From Gellertiella hungarica (GTDB lineage: Bacteria > Pseudomonadota > Alphaproteobacteria > Rhizobiales > Rhizobiaceae): a DNA stretch of 64,000 nt. Each line of letters opens with the position of its first letter. The first letter of the stretch is position 1. Position numbers and translations under genes: made by a program. The notes beneath the pieces are model-generated. The model did not search any database, had not been told where the DNA came from, and saw nothing but the letters and a program-made list of their open reading frames with translations. Positions 16,568-25,343 of this stretch are shown piece after piece. The DNA lies in the NCBI RefSeq assembly GCF_014197145.1, contig NZ_JACIEZ010000007.1, forward strand, positions 140,492 to 204,491, read 5' to 3'.

Positions 16568-17614
16568 TCAGCGGGCGGCGGCGTAGATGCGGTCGATGGC
16601 GGCGGACACGGCCGCGAGCCCCTCGGCGGACGGGTCGAAGCCCTTGCTGCGTGCCAGTCTCGCCGCCCAGGCGGCAATCGCCTTTCCGCCCCAGTCTTCC
16701 GGCGGGCGGGCAAGCGCCTCGCGGCGGGTGCCGTGGAAGCGCTCGGTGACGAAATCGTAGAAGGACCCGTCGACATTGCGCATCGCCGCGCCGCCGCCGG
16801 TGCCATAGACGCTCGCCTCGATGACGGCGTCCCGGCCGGCCTGCAACCGCCAGGAACAGGCAATGCGGATCACCGGCCCCGAGCGGGGGGTGAGCGTCGC
16901 GACGGCAAAGTCCTCGACGGCCTCCATGCCCGCAACAAGCGGTTCTCCGCCCGCCGACAGATGGCTGTCCACATGGGCGATCTCGGGAAAATCCAGGAGC
17001 CAGAGCGCGAGATCGACGAGATGCACGCCGAGATCCATCACCGCTCCACCGCCGGAAAGCGCCCGGTCGTAGAACCACGGCTTGTCCGGGCCATAGGCAT
17101 TGTGAAAGGTGAGATCGAGGGCAAGGAGGGTGCCGAGCGCACCGCTTCGGACGAGTTCGCGGATGGCCTCCATGCCTGCCGTATGGCGATAGGAGAAGTC
17201 GACGCCGAGCAGCCGGTCGGCCCGGCGTGCCGCCTCGATCACGGCCCGGGCCTCGGCCTCGCTGCGCCCGAGCGGCTTCTGGCAGAAGACGGCGATGCCG
17301 GCCTCCAGCGCCGCAATAGCCTGCTCCGCATGCTGGGCGCTCGGGGTGGCGATCACCAGCCCGTCGGGTCTTTCGGCAATCAGCGCGTCGAGGGAGGAGT
17401 GCACCCGCGCCCCGGGCGCGATGCGGGCGGCCTCCTCCAGCGCTTCCGGGGAGGCATCGGCAAGGGCGACGGCCTCCGCGAGACCGGCCTCGAGCAGCGA
17501 CTTCATCCGGTGGCGGCCGATCCAGCCGACGCCCAGAAAGGCAAGGCGCGGGAGGGCCGGATCCGCCGGCGCGGCAGGGCGCGCGGCGGGGGCGGTTCGC
17601 AGAAGATCGTTCAT
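16568..17614 (-). CDS. Gfo/Idh/MocA-family sugar oxidoreductase
   Basis: A 348-aa NAD(P)-dependent dehydrogenase. The N-terminal Rossmann domain has LAFLGVGWIGRHRMKSLLEA (residues ~27-46), DGLVIATPSAQHAEQAIAAL and the catalytic-lysine motif CQKPLGRSEAEA (the family's EKP, here QKP). The C-terminal alpha/beta domain (residues ~150-330) contains GGGAVMDLGVHLVDLALWLL with the usual conserved Asp/His pair. The substrate is probably a nucleotide sugar or cyclitol. ATG at 17614 overlaps the stop of the dehydrogenase gene as ATGA, so the two are coupled. It is divergent from the glycosyltransferase cluster, whose sugar donor it may help to make. Confidence 0.88.
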   Translation of the reverse strand: MNDLLRTAPAARPAAPADPALPRLAFLGVGWIGRHRMKSLLEAGLAEAVALADASPEALEEAARIAPGARVHSSLDALIAERPDGLVIATPSAQHAEQAIAALEAGIAVFCQKPLGRSEAEARAVIEAARRADRLLGVDFSYRHTAGMEAIRELVRSGALGTLLALDLTFHNAYGPDKPWFYDRALSGGGAVMDLGVHLVDLALWLLDFPEIAHVDSHLSAGGEPLVAGMEAVEDFAVATLTPRSGPVIRIACSWRLQAGRDAVIEASVYGTGGGAAMRNVDGSFYDFVTERFHGTRREALARPPEDWGGKAIAAWAARLARSKGFDPSAEGLAAVSAAIDRIYAAAR

Positions 17615-18600
17615 GGCGCGATCACCAGTGCCTTGAGGAAGCCGTCGGGGCGGTCGCGCGTGGCATCGAGCGCCTCGCCCAGCCCGGAGAGCGGATAGGT
17701 ATGGGTGAAGAGCGGGCGCGGATCGAGCCGGCCCTCGGCGACGGCGGCCACCGCCTCGCGGATGCCGCTGACATAGACGGCCGGATCCCGCTCATGGGCA
17801 TTGATCACGTCGAGGCCGCGCCAGTTCCAGAGCTGCATGTTCACCTGCCGCGGCCCGTCCTGGTGATAGCCGGCAATCACCAGCCGGCCGCGCTCCTTCG
17901 TGAGCTCGCCGGCAAGGTCGATCGGCCACTGCTTGCCGACCGCCTCGATGACGCAATCGCAGAAGGCGCCGCCGGTCAGGCCGCGCACCGCCTCGATGAT
18001 CTGCCAGTGGTCCTCCATTGGAATGGTCACCGCCGCACCCATCCGGCTCGCCACTTCCAGCGAATAGGGGCGTCGGGAAATCGCGATCACCCTTGCCCCC
18101 GCCGAGGCGGCGAGACGGGTGAGAAGCGCGCCGAGAAAGCCGATGCCGACGATCGCGACCGTCTGGCCGGCCCGGATTTCCGAGCGGCGGAAGATGTTCA
18201 TGGCGCAGCCGAGCGGCTCTCCCGGAAAGGGCATGCCGTCGAGCGCGGCGGGGAGGGGAACGACCATGGACTGGTCGGCGATGTCATGGGTGGCATAGGC
18301 GTGATAGCTGAGCGCGGCAACGCGGTCGCCGACCGAGAGCCCCTCGACGCCCGGCCCGACCGCCGCGATGACGCCCCAGCCCTCGTGTCCGAGCCCGCCG
18401 GGTTCGGTCGGAAAGGTCATCCAGTCCGGCCCCGCCCAGGGGCCGAGATTGGACGCGCAGACGCCCGAGCCTTCCAGCCGGATCAGCACCTGCCCATCGC
18501 CGGGTTCCGGCAGGGGATGGTGCTCCACCCGCATCTCGCCCGCGCCCGTCACCACCGCAGCCGCCATCTCTCCGGCCACGGTTCCTGGCATCATCGTCAT
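17611..18600 (-). CDS. Zinc-type medium-chain alcohol/sorbitol dehydrogenase-like protein
   Basis: A 329-aa MDR-superfamily enzyme. The N-terminal GroES-like domain has GSGVCASNLGPWAG (catalytic-zinc Cys region) and GGLGHEGWGVIAAVGPGVEG. The Rossmann domain has VAIVGIGFLGALLTRLAASA and RVIAISRRPYSLEVA. The four-cysteine structural-zinc lobe is not visible. An in-frame extension to 18714 is rejected: ATG 18600 follows GGGAGCGCACGGG and gives the family length. First gene of the two-gene unit with the Gfo/Idh oxidoreductase; the promoter lies in the divergent region shared with the epimerase gene at 18862. Substrate is unknown. Confidence 0.85.
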   Translation of the reverse strand: MTMMPGTVAGEMAAAVVTGAGEMRVEHHPLPEPGDGQVLIRLEGSGVCASNLGPWAGPDWMTFPTEPGGLGHEGWGVIAAVGPGVEGLSVGDRVAALSYHAYATHDIADQSMVVPLPAALDGMPFPGEPLGCAMNIFRRSEIRAGQTVAIVGIGFLGALLTRLAASAGARVIAISRRPYSLEVASRMGAAVTIPMEDHWQIIEAVRGLTGGAFCDCVIEAVGKQWPIDLAGELTKERGRLVIAGYHQDGPRQVNMQLWNWRGLDVINAHERDPAVYVSGIREAVAAVAEGRLDPRPLFTHTYPLSGLGEALDATRDRPDGFLKALVIAP

Positions 18601-18697
18601 CCCGTGCGCTCCCTTGTGCAGGGGCTTTTCGGGCCGGGTCGGGCGCCGCCTGCATCCTGAAATGTGCCTTGTTCCGACCGCCGGCCACGGGGGCTTG

Positions 18698-18722
18698 AAC
18701 CGGCAAGCGGACAAATGGTTCC
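18698..18722 (-). promoter_or_regulatory. General-stress-type promoter for the dehydrogenase-oxidoreductase unit
   Basis: Minus-strand GGAAC (18722-18718), 16 bases, GGTT (18701-18698). The -35 is extended to GGAACCATTTG (18722-18712), identical over 11 bases to the opposing promoter at 18794. The pair therefore appears as an inverted repeat separated by 71 bases. Confidence 0.65.
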
Positions 18723-18793
18723 GCCGGGGGCGGTAGAAGATGAAGAAGATGCTCGCCTGCGCCGGCGGATGTCATTGATGAAGTCATTGATGA

Positions 18794-18818
18794 GGAACCA
18801 TTTGAGCCGTGAGCGGTT
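18794..18818 (+). promoter_or_regulatory. General-stress-type promoter for the glycosyltransferase cluster
   Basis: GGAAC (18794-18798), 16 bases, GGTT (18815-18818), 43 bases before the ATG at 18862. The shared extended -35 GGAACCATTTG and the CGGTTCAA around the -10 match the opposing promoter closely, so both arms should respond to the same sigma factor. Confidence 0.65.
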
Positions 18819-18861
18819 CAACCTTCCTCAGGGGGCCGATTAATCCAACTTCGAGAGCGCT

Positions 18862-19968
18862 ATGTCAAAGATTTTGGTTACCGGCGGGTGTGGTTTTATT
18901 GGAAGGCATGTCACGGAAGAACTGGTCGGGAAGGGATATGAGGTCCGAATACTGGACGCCCTGATCGATCAGGTTCACGCGGATGGCGAGATTGCCATCC
19001 CGGAGGGAGTGGAGCTCCTGAGGGGGGATGTCAGGGATCGGGAGGCCGTTCGCGAGGCGCTCGACGGCGTCGATGCGGTCATCCACCTGGCCGCGGAAGT
19101 CGGCGTCGGCCAGTCCATGTACGAGATCGCCCGCTATGTGGGCGGCAACGATCTCGGCACCGCCGTCCTCATCGAGGCGATGATCGGCCTGCCGATCCGC
19201 CGCATCGTCGTCGCCTCCTCCATGAGCGTCTATGGCGAGGGTCTCTACCAGGGACCCGACGGCACGCGGTTCAACCGTATCCGCCGCCGGCCCGAATGGG
19301 TCCGCGCGGGGCAGTGGGAGCCGAGAGGCCCGAACGGCGAGGCGCTCCAGCCCGTCGCCACCGACGAGGAAAAGCTCGTCGATCTCGCCTCCATCTATGC
19401 CCTCACCAAATATGCGCAGGAACGGCAGGTCCTCATTTTCGGCGAGGCCTACGAGGTGGAAGCGGTGGCGCTGCGCCTGTTCAACGTCTTCGGCGCCGGC
19501 CAGGCGCTCTCCAACCCCTATACCGGCGTGCTTGCGAACTTCGCCGCGCGCCTCGCCAACGGCCAGCCGCCGACCATCTTCGAGGACGGCGAGCAGCGGC
19601 GCGATTTCGTCCATGTGCGGGACGTGGCGCTCGCCTTCCGCCTCGCGCTGGAACAGCCGCAGGCACGCGGTCACGTCATCAATATCGGCAGCGGCCAGAG
19701 CTATTCGGTCTCGGATGTCGCCGTGATGCTGGCCGAGGCGATGGGCGTTCCCGACATCGCGCCCGAGATCCTCGGCAAGGCCCGTTCGGGCGACATCAGG
19801 AACTGCTTCGCCGACATTTCCAAGGCCCGCGAGCTTCTGGGCTTCGAGCCGCGCTACCGGCTGGAGCAGTCGCTCGGGCCCTTCGTGGAATGGGTGCGCG
19901 GCACGGCCGCGGTCGACCGCGGCGCCGAGATGCGGCGCCAGCTGGAAGAGCGGGGTCTGGTATCATGA
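18862..19968 (+). CDS. NAD-dependent nucleotide-sugar epimerase/dehydratase (SDR)
   Basis: A 368-aa extended SDR enzyme. The NAD motif GGCGFIGRH is at residues 8-16. Catalytic residues are S120-S122 (VASSMSVYG) and the Y-x-x-x-K pair Y179/K183 (IYALTKYAQE). Substrate-domain motifs are LFNVFGAGQALSNPYTGVL and RRDFVHVRDVALAF. An insert with RRRPEWVRAGQWEPRG before the catalytic Tyr resembles dTDP/UDP-hexose 4-epimerase relatives, but the exact sugar cannot be read from sequence. First gene of a run whose ends overlap (ATGA with the next gene). Stress-type promoter upstream. Confidence 0.87.
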   Translation: MSKILVTGGCGFIGRHVTEELVGKGYEVRILDALIDQVHADGEIAIPEGVELLRGDVRDREAVREALDGVDAVIHLAAEVGVGQSMYEIARYVGGNDLGTAVLIEAMIGLPIRRIVVASSMSVYGEGLYQGPDGTRFNRIRRRPEWVRAGQWEPRGPNGEALQPVATDEEKLVDLASIYALTKYAQERQVLIFGEAYEVEAVALRLFNVFGAGQALSNPYTGVLANFAARLANGQPPTIFEDGEQRRDFVHVRDVALAFRLALEQPQARGHVINIGSGQSYSVSDVAVMLAEAMGVPDIAPEILGKARSGDIRNCFADISKARELLGFEPRYRLEQSLGPFVEWVRGTAAVDRGAEMRRQLEERGLVS

Positions 19969-22007
19969 AAACACCGGCAAGCGGAGACAAGGCGGCGGGT
20001 GCCGCACGCCCCTACGGGTTCGTGGAATGGTTCCGTCCCGGCGAGAGGGAGCGGACGCTGGAGGTCCTGCCGGACATCCTCGCCAGCGGGGCGAGCTACC
20101 TGCGCACCCATCTGTCCTGGGCAGAATATCTGGCGCCGGGCGGCGAGGCCTGGTTCGACTGGCTGATACCCGAGCTCGGCCGGGCCATCGATCTTCTGCC
20201 CTGCATCCATTACACGCCCCCGTCCCTGTCGCGCACGGGGCGCGCCTCCGGCCCGCCCGTCGACCTGAAGTCCTATGCGGATTTCGTCGATCACGTCCTC
20301 ACCCGCTACGGCCGGCACTTCCGCCACATCGAGCTCTGGAACGAGCCGAACAACCTGCTCGACTGGGACTGGCGGGTGGATACCGACTTCCTGATGTTCA
20401 GCGAGATGGTGGGCGGCGCGGCCTACTGGGCCGGGAAGCGCGGCTTCAGGCCCGTGCTCGGCGGCCCTTGCCCCTTCGATCCCCACTGGCTCAACCTGAT
20501 GGGCGAGCGCGGCGTGCTCGGCGTCGTCGATGCGGTGGGCTTCCATGGCTTTCCCGGCACCTGGGACAGCGAGGCCGGCACCTGGGGCGGCTGGGACATG
20601 CATCTCGGCGAGATGCGCGCGATCATCGACCGCTTCAACCCGCAAGCCGAGATCTGGATCACCGAAACCGGCTATTCCACCTGGCGGCAGGACGAGCTCG
20701 AGCAGGCGCGCCGCTTTGCGCAGGCACTGCAGGTGCCGGCGGACCGCATGTACTGGTATTCCTGGCGGGACGTGCCGCCGGATGTGCCGGTGCAGGAGGG
20801 CCTCTGGTTCGATCCCCGGCATTATCACCTGGGGGCAGTCACCCATGAGGGCCAGCCGAAGCTTCTCGCCCGCCTGCTGACGGAAGGCGGAGTGGAGCGG
20901 CTGAAGGCGGTGACCGAACTCGCCGTTCCCCATCTTGCCAAGGCGGCCGCGCCGATCCTCGTGACCGGCGGCAGCGGCTTCATAGGCTCCAACCTGGCCG
21001 ACAGCCTGCTTCGCGATGGCGAGGAGGTCATCGTCCTCGACAATCTCGGCCGTCCCGGCGTCGACCAGAACCTTGCCTGGCTGACGGAACGGCATGGAGA
21101 CCGGGTGCATCCGGTGCTTGCCGATGTCAGGGATTACCACGGCATGGAAGCCGCCTTCGCCGATGCAAGGGCGGTGTTCCACTTCGCCGCGCAGACGGCG
21201 GTGACGACGAGCCTCAGCCATCCGATGGACGATTTCGAGGCCAATGCCCGCGGCACGATCAACGTGCTGGAGGCGGTGCGCAAGGCGGGGCGCCGCGCGC
21301 CCGTGATCTTCGCCAGCACCAACAAGGTCTATGGCGCGCTCGAGGACCTGAAGATGATCGAGCTCGACGACCGCTACATTCCCTCCGACGAGGCGATCCG
21401 GGCGAGCGGCATCGGCGAGGACCGGCCGCTCAGCTTCTGCACGCCCTAAGGCTGCTCCAAGGGCGTCGCCGACCAGTATGTGCTGGATTACGCCAAATCC
21501 TTCGGAATTCCGACGGCGGTGCTGCGCATGAGCTGCATCTACGGCCCGCGCCAGTTCGGCACCGAGGATCAGGGCTGGGTCGCGCATTTCCTCATCCGCG
21601 CGCTCGCCGGCGAGGCGATCTCCATCTATGGCGACGGCAAGCAGGTGCGCGACGTGCTGCATGTGGACGATGCGGTGGCCGCCTATCGCACCGTGCTGGG
21701 TTCGATCGAGCGGGTGAAGGGCGAGGTGTTCAATCTCGGCGGCGGACCGCACAATGCCGTCAGCGTGCTCGGCGTTCTGCGCGAGATCGAGAAGCTCACC
21801 CGCAGGCCGCTCGAGACCTCCTTCGGCGAATGGCGGGCGGGCGACCAGTTTTATTTCGTCGCCGATACCGGCAAGCTCGAGCGTTCGCTCGGCTGGCGGG
21901 CCCAGATGCGCTGGCGCGACGGCTTGCGCAACCTCGCCGAATGGCTGGTCGAGCATCGCTTCGGCGGCGAACCGGTTTTGGCCAAGCGCCAGAGGATAAC
22001 CGCCTGA
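19965..22007 (+). pseudogene. Glycoside hydrolase (clan GH-A)-CDP-paratose-epimerase-like fusion, interrupted by TAA at 21447
   Basis: In one frame this is a 680-codon gene. Residues 1-320 are a (beta/alpha)8 glycosidase-like domain with the clan A acid/base motif LWNEPNN (E127) and a nucleophile-like ITETGYSTW (E234), recalling GH39 xylosidases. Residues 330-680 are an SDR epimerase with GGSGFIGSN, then SCIYGPRQFGTEDQGWVAHF as in CDP-paratose/tyvelose epimerases. Codon 495, where the catalytic Tyr of Y-x-x-x-K belongs (FCTP-stop-GCSKG), is TAA. The frame resumes at once and stays intact to the TGA at 22007, so a single base change explains it. As written, only the GH domain and half the epimerase are made. 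It overlaps its neighbours by four bases and one base. Confidence 0.85.
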
Positions 22008-23122
22008 TGGCCGGCGGCCGGCACGACCGGGGACGGCTGATCCTGATGACCGTGGATGCGGTGGGCGGCGTCTGGCGCCACGCGATGGATCTCGCCGCCG
22101 GGTTGCGCGCCTGTCGGAAAGCCCGCATCCTCTTCGTCGGTCTCGGGCCGGAACCCGCGCCTGACAAGGTGGCGGAAGCGGAGGCGATCGGCCGGCTCCT
22201 CTGGCTCGACCTGCCGCTCGACTGGATGGCCGGGGATGCCGGGGCCCTTCTGCCCGTGCCGGAGCGGATCGCCTCAATCGCCCGTTCCGAAGGCGCGGAT
22301 ATCGTCCATCTCAACCTGCCTTCCCAGGCAGCCGGCCTCAGCCTGCCGGTTCCTGTCGTCACCGTCTCCCATTCCTGCGTCGTCACCTGGTTTGCGGGCG
22401 TGCGCGGTCATGGGCTCCCGGATCACTGGGCGTGGCAGGAGCGGCTGAACCGGGCGGGCTTCGACTGCTCCGATGCCGTGCTGGCTCCGAGCCGCAGCCA
22501 TGCGGCGATGCTGAAGGCGGCCTATGGCCCGATCCCCCATCTCGCGGTGGTGCTGAACGGCAGCGCCTGCCCGGAACGGCATCCGCCGAAGGACGAGATC
22601 GTCTTTTCCGCCGGGCGCTGGTGGGACGACGGCAAGAACGGCGCCGTGCTCGACCGCGCCGCCCCGCAGATGGTCTGGCCGCTGCATGTGGCGGGCGCCA
22701 CGCTGGGGCCGAACGGGCAGGCCCTCGCCTTCTCCCATGCCCGGCACCTCGGCGAACTGTCCCATCGCCGGACCATGGCGGAGATGGAACGGGCGGGGAT
22801 CGTCGTCTCCCCCTCGACCTACGAGCCCTTCGGCCTTGCGGCACTCGAGGCGGCACGGGCGGGCGCGGCGCTCGTCCTCTCCGACATCCCGACCTATCGC
22901 GAGCTCTGGGACGGGGCGGCGCTCTTTGCCGATCCCGCCGATCCGGGGGCCTTCGCACTTGCCGTCAACCGGCTCGCGGAAAGCGAAGCGCTCCGGACCG
23001 ATCTTGCCCGTGCGGCCCGCCTGCGCGCCCGGCGCTACACGGTGGATGCCCAGGCCGAAGCCGTCAGCCGCCTTCACGACCGCCTTCTCGGCATCACGAC
23101 CACGCAGACCGCAGCGGAGTAG
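22007..23122 (+). CDS. Glycosyltransferase, GT4-like
   Basis: A 371-aa GT-B fold enzyme. The N-terminal half starts with RLILMTVDAVGGVWRHAMDL, a typical acceptor-domain start, with VTVSHSCVVTWFAGVRGHG. The C-terminal half has the donor-site motif IVVSPSTYEPFGLAALEAAR (E-x7-E) and ALVLSDIPTYRELW. No membrane anchor. It probably transfers a sugar from a nucleotide donor on the cytoplasmic side. ATG 22007 shares its A with the TGA stop of the preceding fusion gene. Linkage and acceptor are unknown. Confidence 0.85.
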   Translation: MAGGRHDRGRLILMTVDAVGGVWRHAMDLAAGLRACRKARILFVGLGPEPAPDKVAEAEAIGRLLWLDLPLDWMAGDAGALLPVPERIASIARSEGADIVHLNLPSQAAGLSLPVPVVTVSHSCVVTWFAGVRGHGLPDHWAWQERLNRAGFDCSDAVLAPSRSHAAMLKAAYGPIPHLAVVLNGSACPERHPPKDEIVFSAGRWWDDGKNGAVLDRAAPQMVWPLHVAGATLGPNGQALAFSHARHLGELSHRRTMAEMERAGIVVSPSTYEPFGLAALEAARAGAALVLSDIPTYRELWDGAALFADPADPGAFALAVNRLAESEALRTDLARAARLRARRYTVDAQAEAVSRLHDRLLGITTTQTAAE

Positions 23123-23124
23123 CC

Positions 23125-24255
23125 ATGCGTTTTCTCTTCTATACCCATTCCCTCGTCTCCGACTGGAACCACGGCAATGCGCATTTCCTGCGCGGCATCA
23201 TGCGCGACCTGCTGCGGCGCGGCCATCGGGCGGAGGCCCTCGAGCCCGCGGATTCCTGGAGCCGCGAGAATCTGGAGCGCGACCAGGGCGCGGCGGCGGT
23301 GGAGGGTTTTCACCGCGCTTTTCCCGATCTCGTCAGCCGCCGCTACGGCCCGGACTTCGACCATGAGGCGGCGCTCGATCAGGCGGATGTGGTGATCGTC
23401 CACGAATGGACGGACCCCGCACTCGTGGCCCGCATCGGCCGGGCGCGGCGGAACGGCGGGCGCTTTTCGCTTCTCTTCCACGACACCCACCACCGGGCCG
23501 TCTCCGCCGAGGGCGACATCGCCGGGCTGACGCTCGAGGATTATGATGCGGTTCTTGCCTTCGGCGAGACGCTGCGCGAGCGCTATCTCGCGGCCGGCTG
23601 GGGCAGCCATGTCTTCACCTGGCACGAGGCGGCCGACGACGCCCTCTTCCATCCGATGCCGGAGGTGGAGAAGGAGGGCGATCTCGTCTGGATCGGGAAC
23701 TGGGGCGATGACGAGCGCTCCGCCGAAATCCTCGAATTTCTCGTCCGGCCGGCCCGCGCCCTGAAGCTCCGCACCGCGGTGAGGGGGGTGCGCTACCCCG
23801 CCCATGCGCTGCAGGCACTGGACGAGGCGGGCATCGCCCATGGCGGATGGATCGCCAATGCGGAGGTGCCGCGGGCCTTTGCCCGCCACCGGGTCACCAT
23901 GCACATTCCGCGCCGGCCCTATGTGGAGGCGCTTCCCGGCATCCCGACCATCCGGGTCTTCGAGGCGCTGGCCTCGGGCATACCGCTGGTATCGGCGCCG
24001 TGGAACGATGCCGAACATCTCTTCCGCCCGGGCACGGATTATCTCGTGGCGCGCGACGGCGCGGAGATGGAACGCTGCCTTTCCGCGATCCTCGCCGACC
24101 GCGATCTCGCCGAAGGCCTGTCGGCTGCGGGTCTGGAGACGATCCGGGCGCGGCATACCTGCCGCCACCGGGTGGACGAGCTGATGGCGGTGCTCGCCGC
24201 GCGGGGCACGTTCGATGTCAGGGAGAAACTTGCGCCGAAGGAGGCCGCGGAATGA
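23125..24255 (+). CDS. CgeB-like glycosyltransferase family protein
   Basis: A 376-aa protein starting MRFLFYTHSLVSDWNHGNAH, with FSLLFHDTHHRAVSA and FGETLRERYLAAGWG in the middle. The C-terminal half has the CgeB/GT1-like region (GDLVWIGNWGDDERSAEILE, then PGIPTIRVFEALASGIPLVS and RPGTDYLVARDG). It belongs to the same broad family as the next two proteins, and the three share the LFYTHSLVS/FYGSSIVSAYWNG/FGLSLSSSWGNGH-type start, indicating an ancient tandem expansion. It begins two bases after the previous stop and overlaps the next gene (ATGA). Probably a glycan assembly enzyme. Confidence 0.8.
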   Translation: MRFLFYTHSLVSDWNHGNAHFLRGIMRDLLRRGHRAEALEPADSWSRENLERDQGAAAVEGFHRAFPDLVSRRYGPDFDHEAALDQADVVIVHEWTDPALVARIGRARRNGGRFSLLFHDTHHRAVSAEGDIAGLTLEDYDAVLAFGETLRERYLAAGWGSHVFTWHEAADDALFHPMPEVEKEGDLVWIGNWGDDERSAEILEFLVRPARALKLRTAVRGVRYPAHALQALDEAGIAHGGWIANAEVPRAFARHRVTMHIPRRPYVEALPGIPTIRVFEALASGIPLVSAPWNDAEHLFRPGTDYLVARDGAEMERCLSAILADRDLAEGLSAAGLETIRARHTCRHRVDELMAVLAARGTFDVREKLAPKEAAE

Positions 24256-25343
24256 AGATCGCCTTTTACGGATCGAGCATCGTCTCGGCTTACTGGAACG
24301 GTGCCGCCACCTATTACCGGGGGCTGCTGCGGGCCCTTGCCGCGCGCGGACACGACATCACCTTCTACGAGCCCGACGTCTACGACCGCCAGAAGAACCG
24401 CGACATCGATCCGCCGGAATGGTGCAAGGTGGTGGTCTATGACGGCACCCTCGAGGCGCTGCGGCAGGCCGCCGCCCGGGCCGGCGAGGCGGATGTGGTG
24501 GTGAAGGCGAGCGGCGTCGGCTTCGAGGACGACCGGCTGCTGTCCGAGGTCATGGGCGCGGCCCGGCCGGAGGCGCTGAAGATCTTCTGGGACGTGGACG
24601 CCCCGGCGACCCTTGCCGACCTGAAGGCCGCGCCGGACCATCCGCTGAGGCTTGCCCTTCCCCGCCTCGACATGGTGCTGACCTATGGCGGCGGCGATCC
24701 CGTCGTCAGCGCCTACCGGGCGCTCGGCGCGCGCGACTGCATCCCCGTCTACAACGCGCTCGATCCGGAAACGCATTTTCCGGTCGCCTCCGATCCGCGC
24801 TTCGTCGCCGATCTCGGCTTCCTCGGCAACCGCCTGCCGGACCGGGAAGCGCGCGTCGAGCAGTTCTTCCTCGAGCCGGCGGCGAAGAGCCCGAACCAGG
24901 CCTTTCTTCTCGGCGGCTCCGGCTGGGACGGCAAGCCGATGGCGGGGAACGTGCGCTCGCTCGGCCATGTCTCGACCCGCGACCACAACGCCTTCAACGT
25001 CTCGCCCAAGGCCGTCCTCAACATCTCCCGCGAAAGCATGGCGGAGAACGGCTTTTCGCCCGCCACCCGCGTCTTCGAGGCGGCGGGTGCGGGTGCCTGC
25101 CTGATCACCGACCACTGGGAGGGGATCGACCTTTTCCTGAAGCCCGACGAGGAGGTGCTGGTCGCCCGCGACGGGCAGGATGTCGCCGAGATCATCGGCC
25201 GGCTCGACCGGCAGCGGGCCTGGGAGATCGGCCGTAAGGCGCTTGCCCGCGTGCTTGCCGAGCACACCTACGATCATCGCGCGGAGGCCGTCGACCGGCT
25301 GCTGCGCACCCACGGGCCCTCGCGGGTGGAGGCGGCGGAATGA
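24252..25343 (+). CDS. CgeB-like glycosyltransferase family protein
   Basis: A 363-aa paralogue of its neighbours. The N-terminus MKIAFYGSSIVSAYWNGAAT is followed by a Rossmann-like half (ADVVVKASGVGFEDDRLLSE, IFWDVDAPATLADL) and a conserved C-terminal half (ADLGFLGNRLPDREARVEQF, FSPATRVFEAAGAGACLITD, FLKPDEEVLVARDGQDVAEI). It ends with ARVLAEHTYDHRAEAVDRLL, the C-terminal helix that is lost by frameshift in the next gene. Overlaps both neighbours by four bases (ATGA). The nucleotide-sugar donor is unknown. Confidence 0.82.
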   Translation: MKIAFYGSSIVSAYWNGAATYYRGLLRALAARGHDITFYEPDVYDRQKNRDIDPPEWCKVVVYDGTLEALRQAAARAGEADVVVKASGVGFEDDRLLSEVMGAARPEALKIFWDVDAPATLADLKAAPDHPLRLALPRLDMVLTYGGGDPVVSAYRALGARDCIPVYNALDPETHFPVASDPRFVADLGFLGNRLPDREARVEQFFLEPAAKSPNQAFLLGGSGWDGKPMAGNVRSLGHVSTRDHNAFNVSPKAVLNISRESMAENGFSPATRVFEAAGAGACLITDHWEGIDLFLKPDEEVLVARDGQDVAEIIGRLDRQRAWEIGRKALARVLAEHTYDHRAEAVDRLLRTHGPSRVEAAE

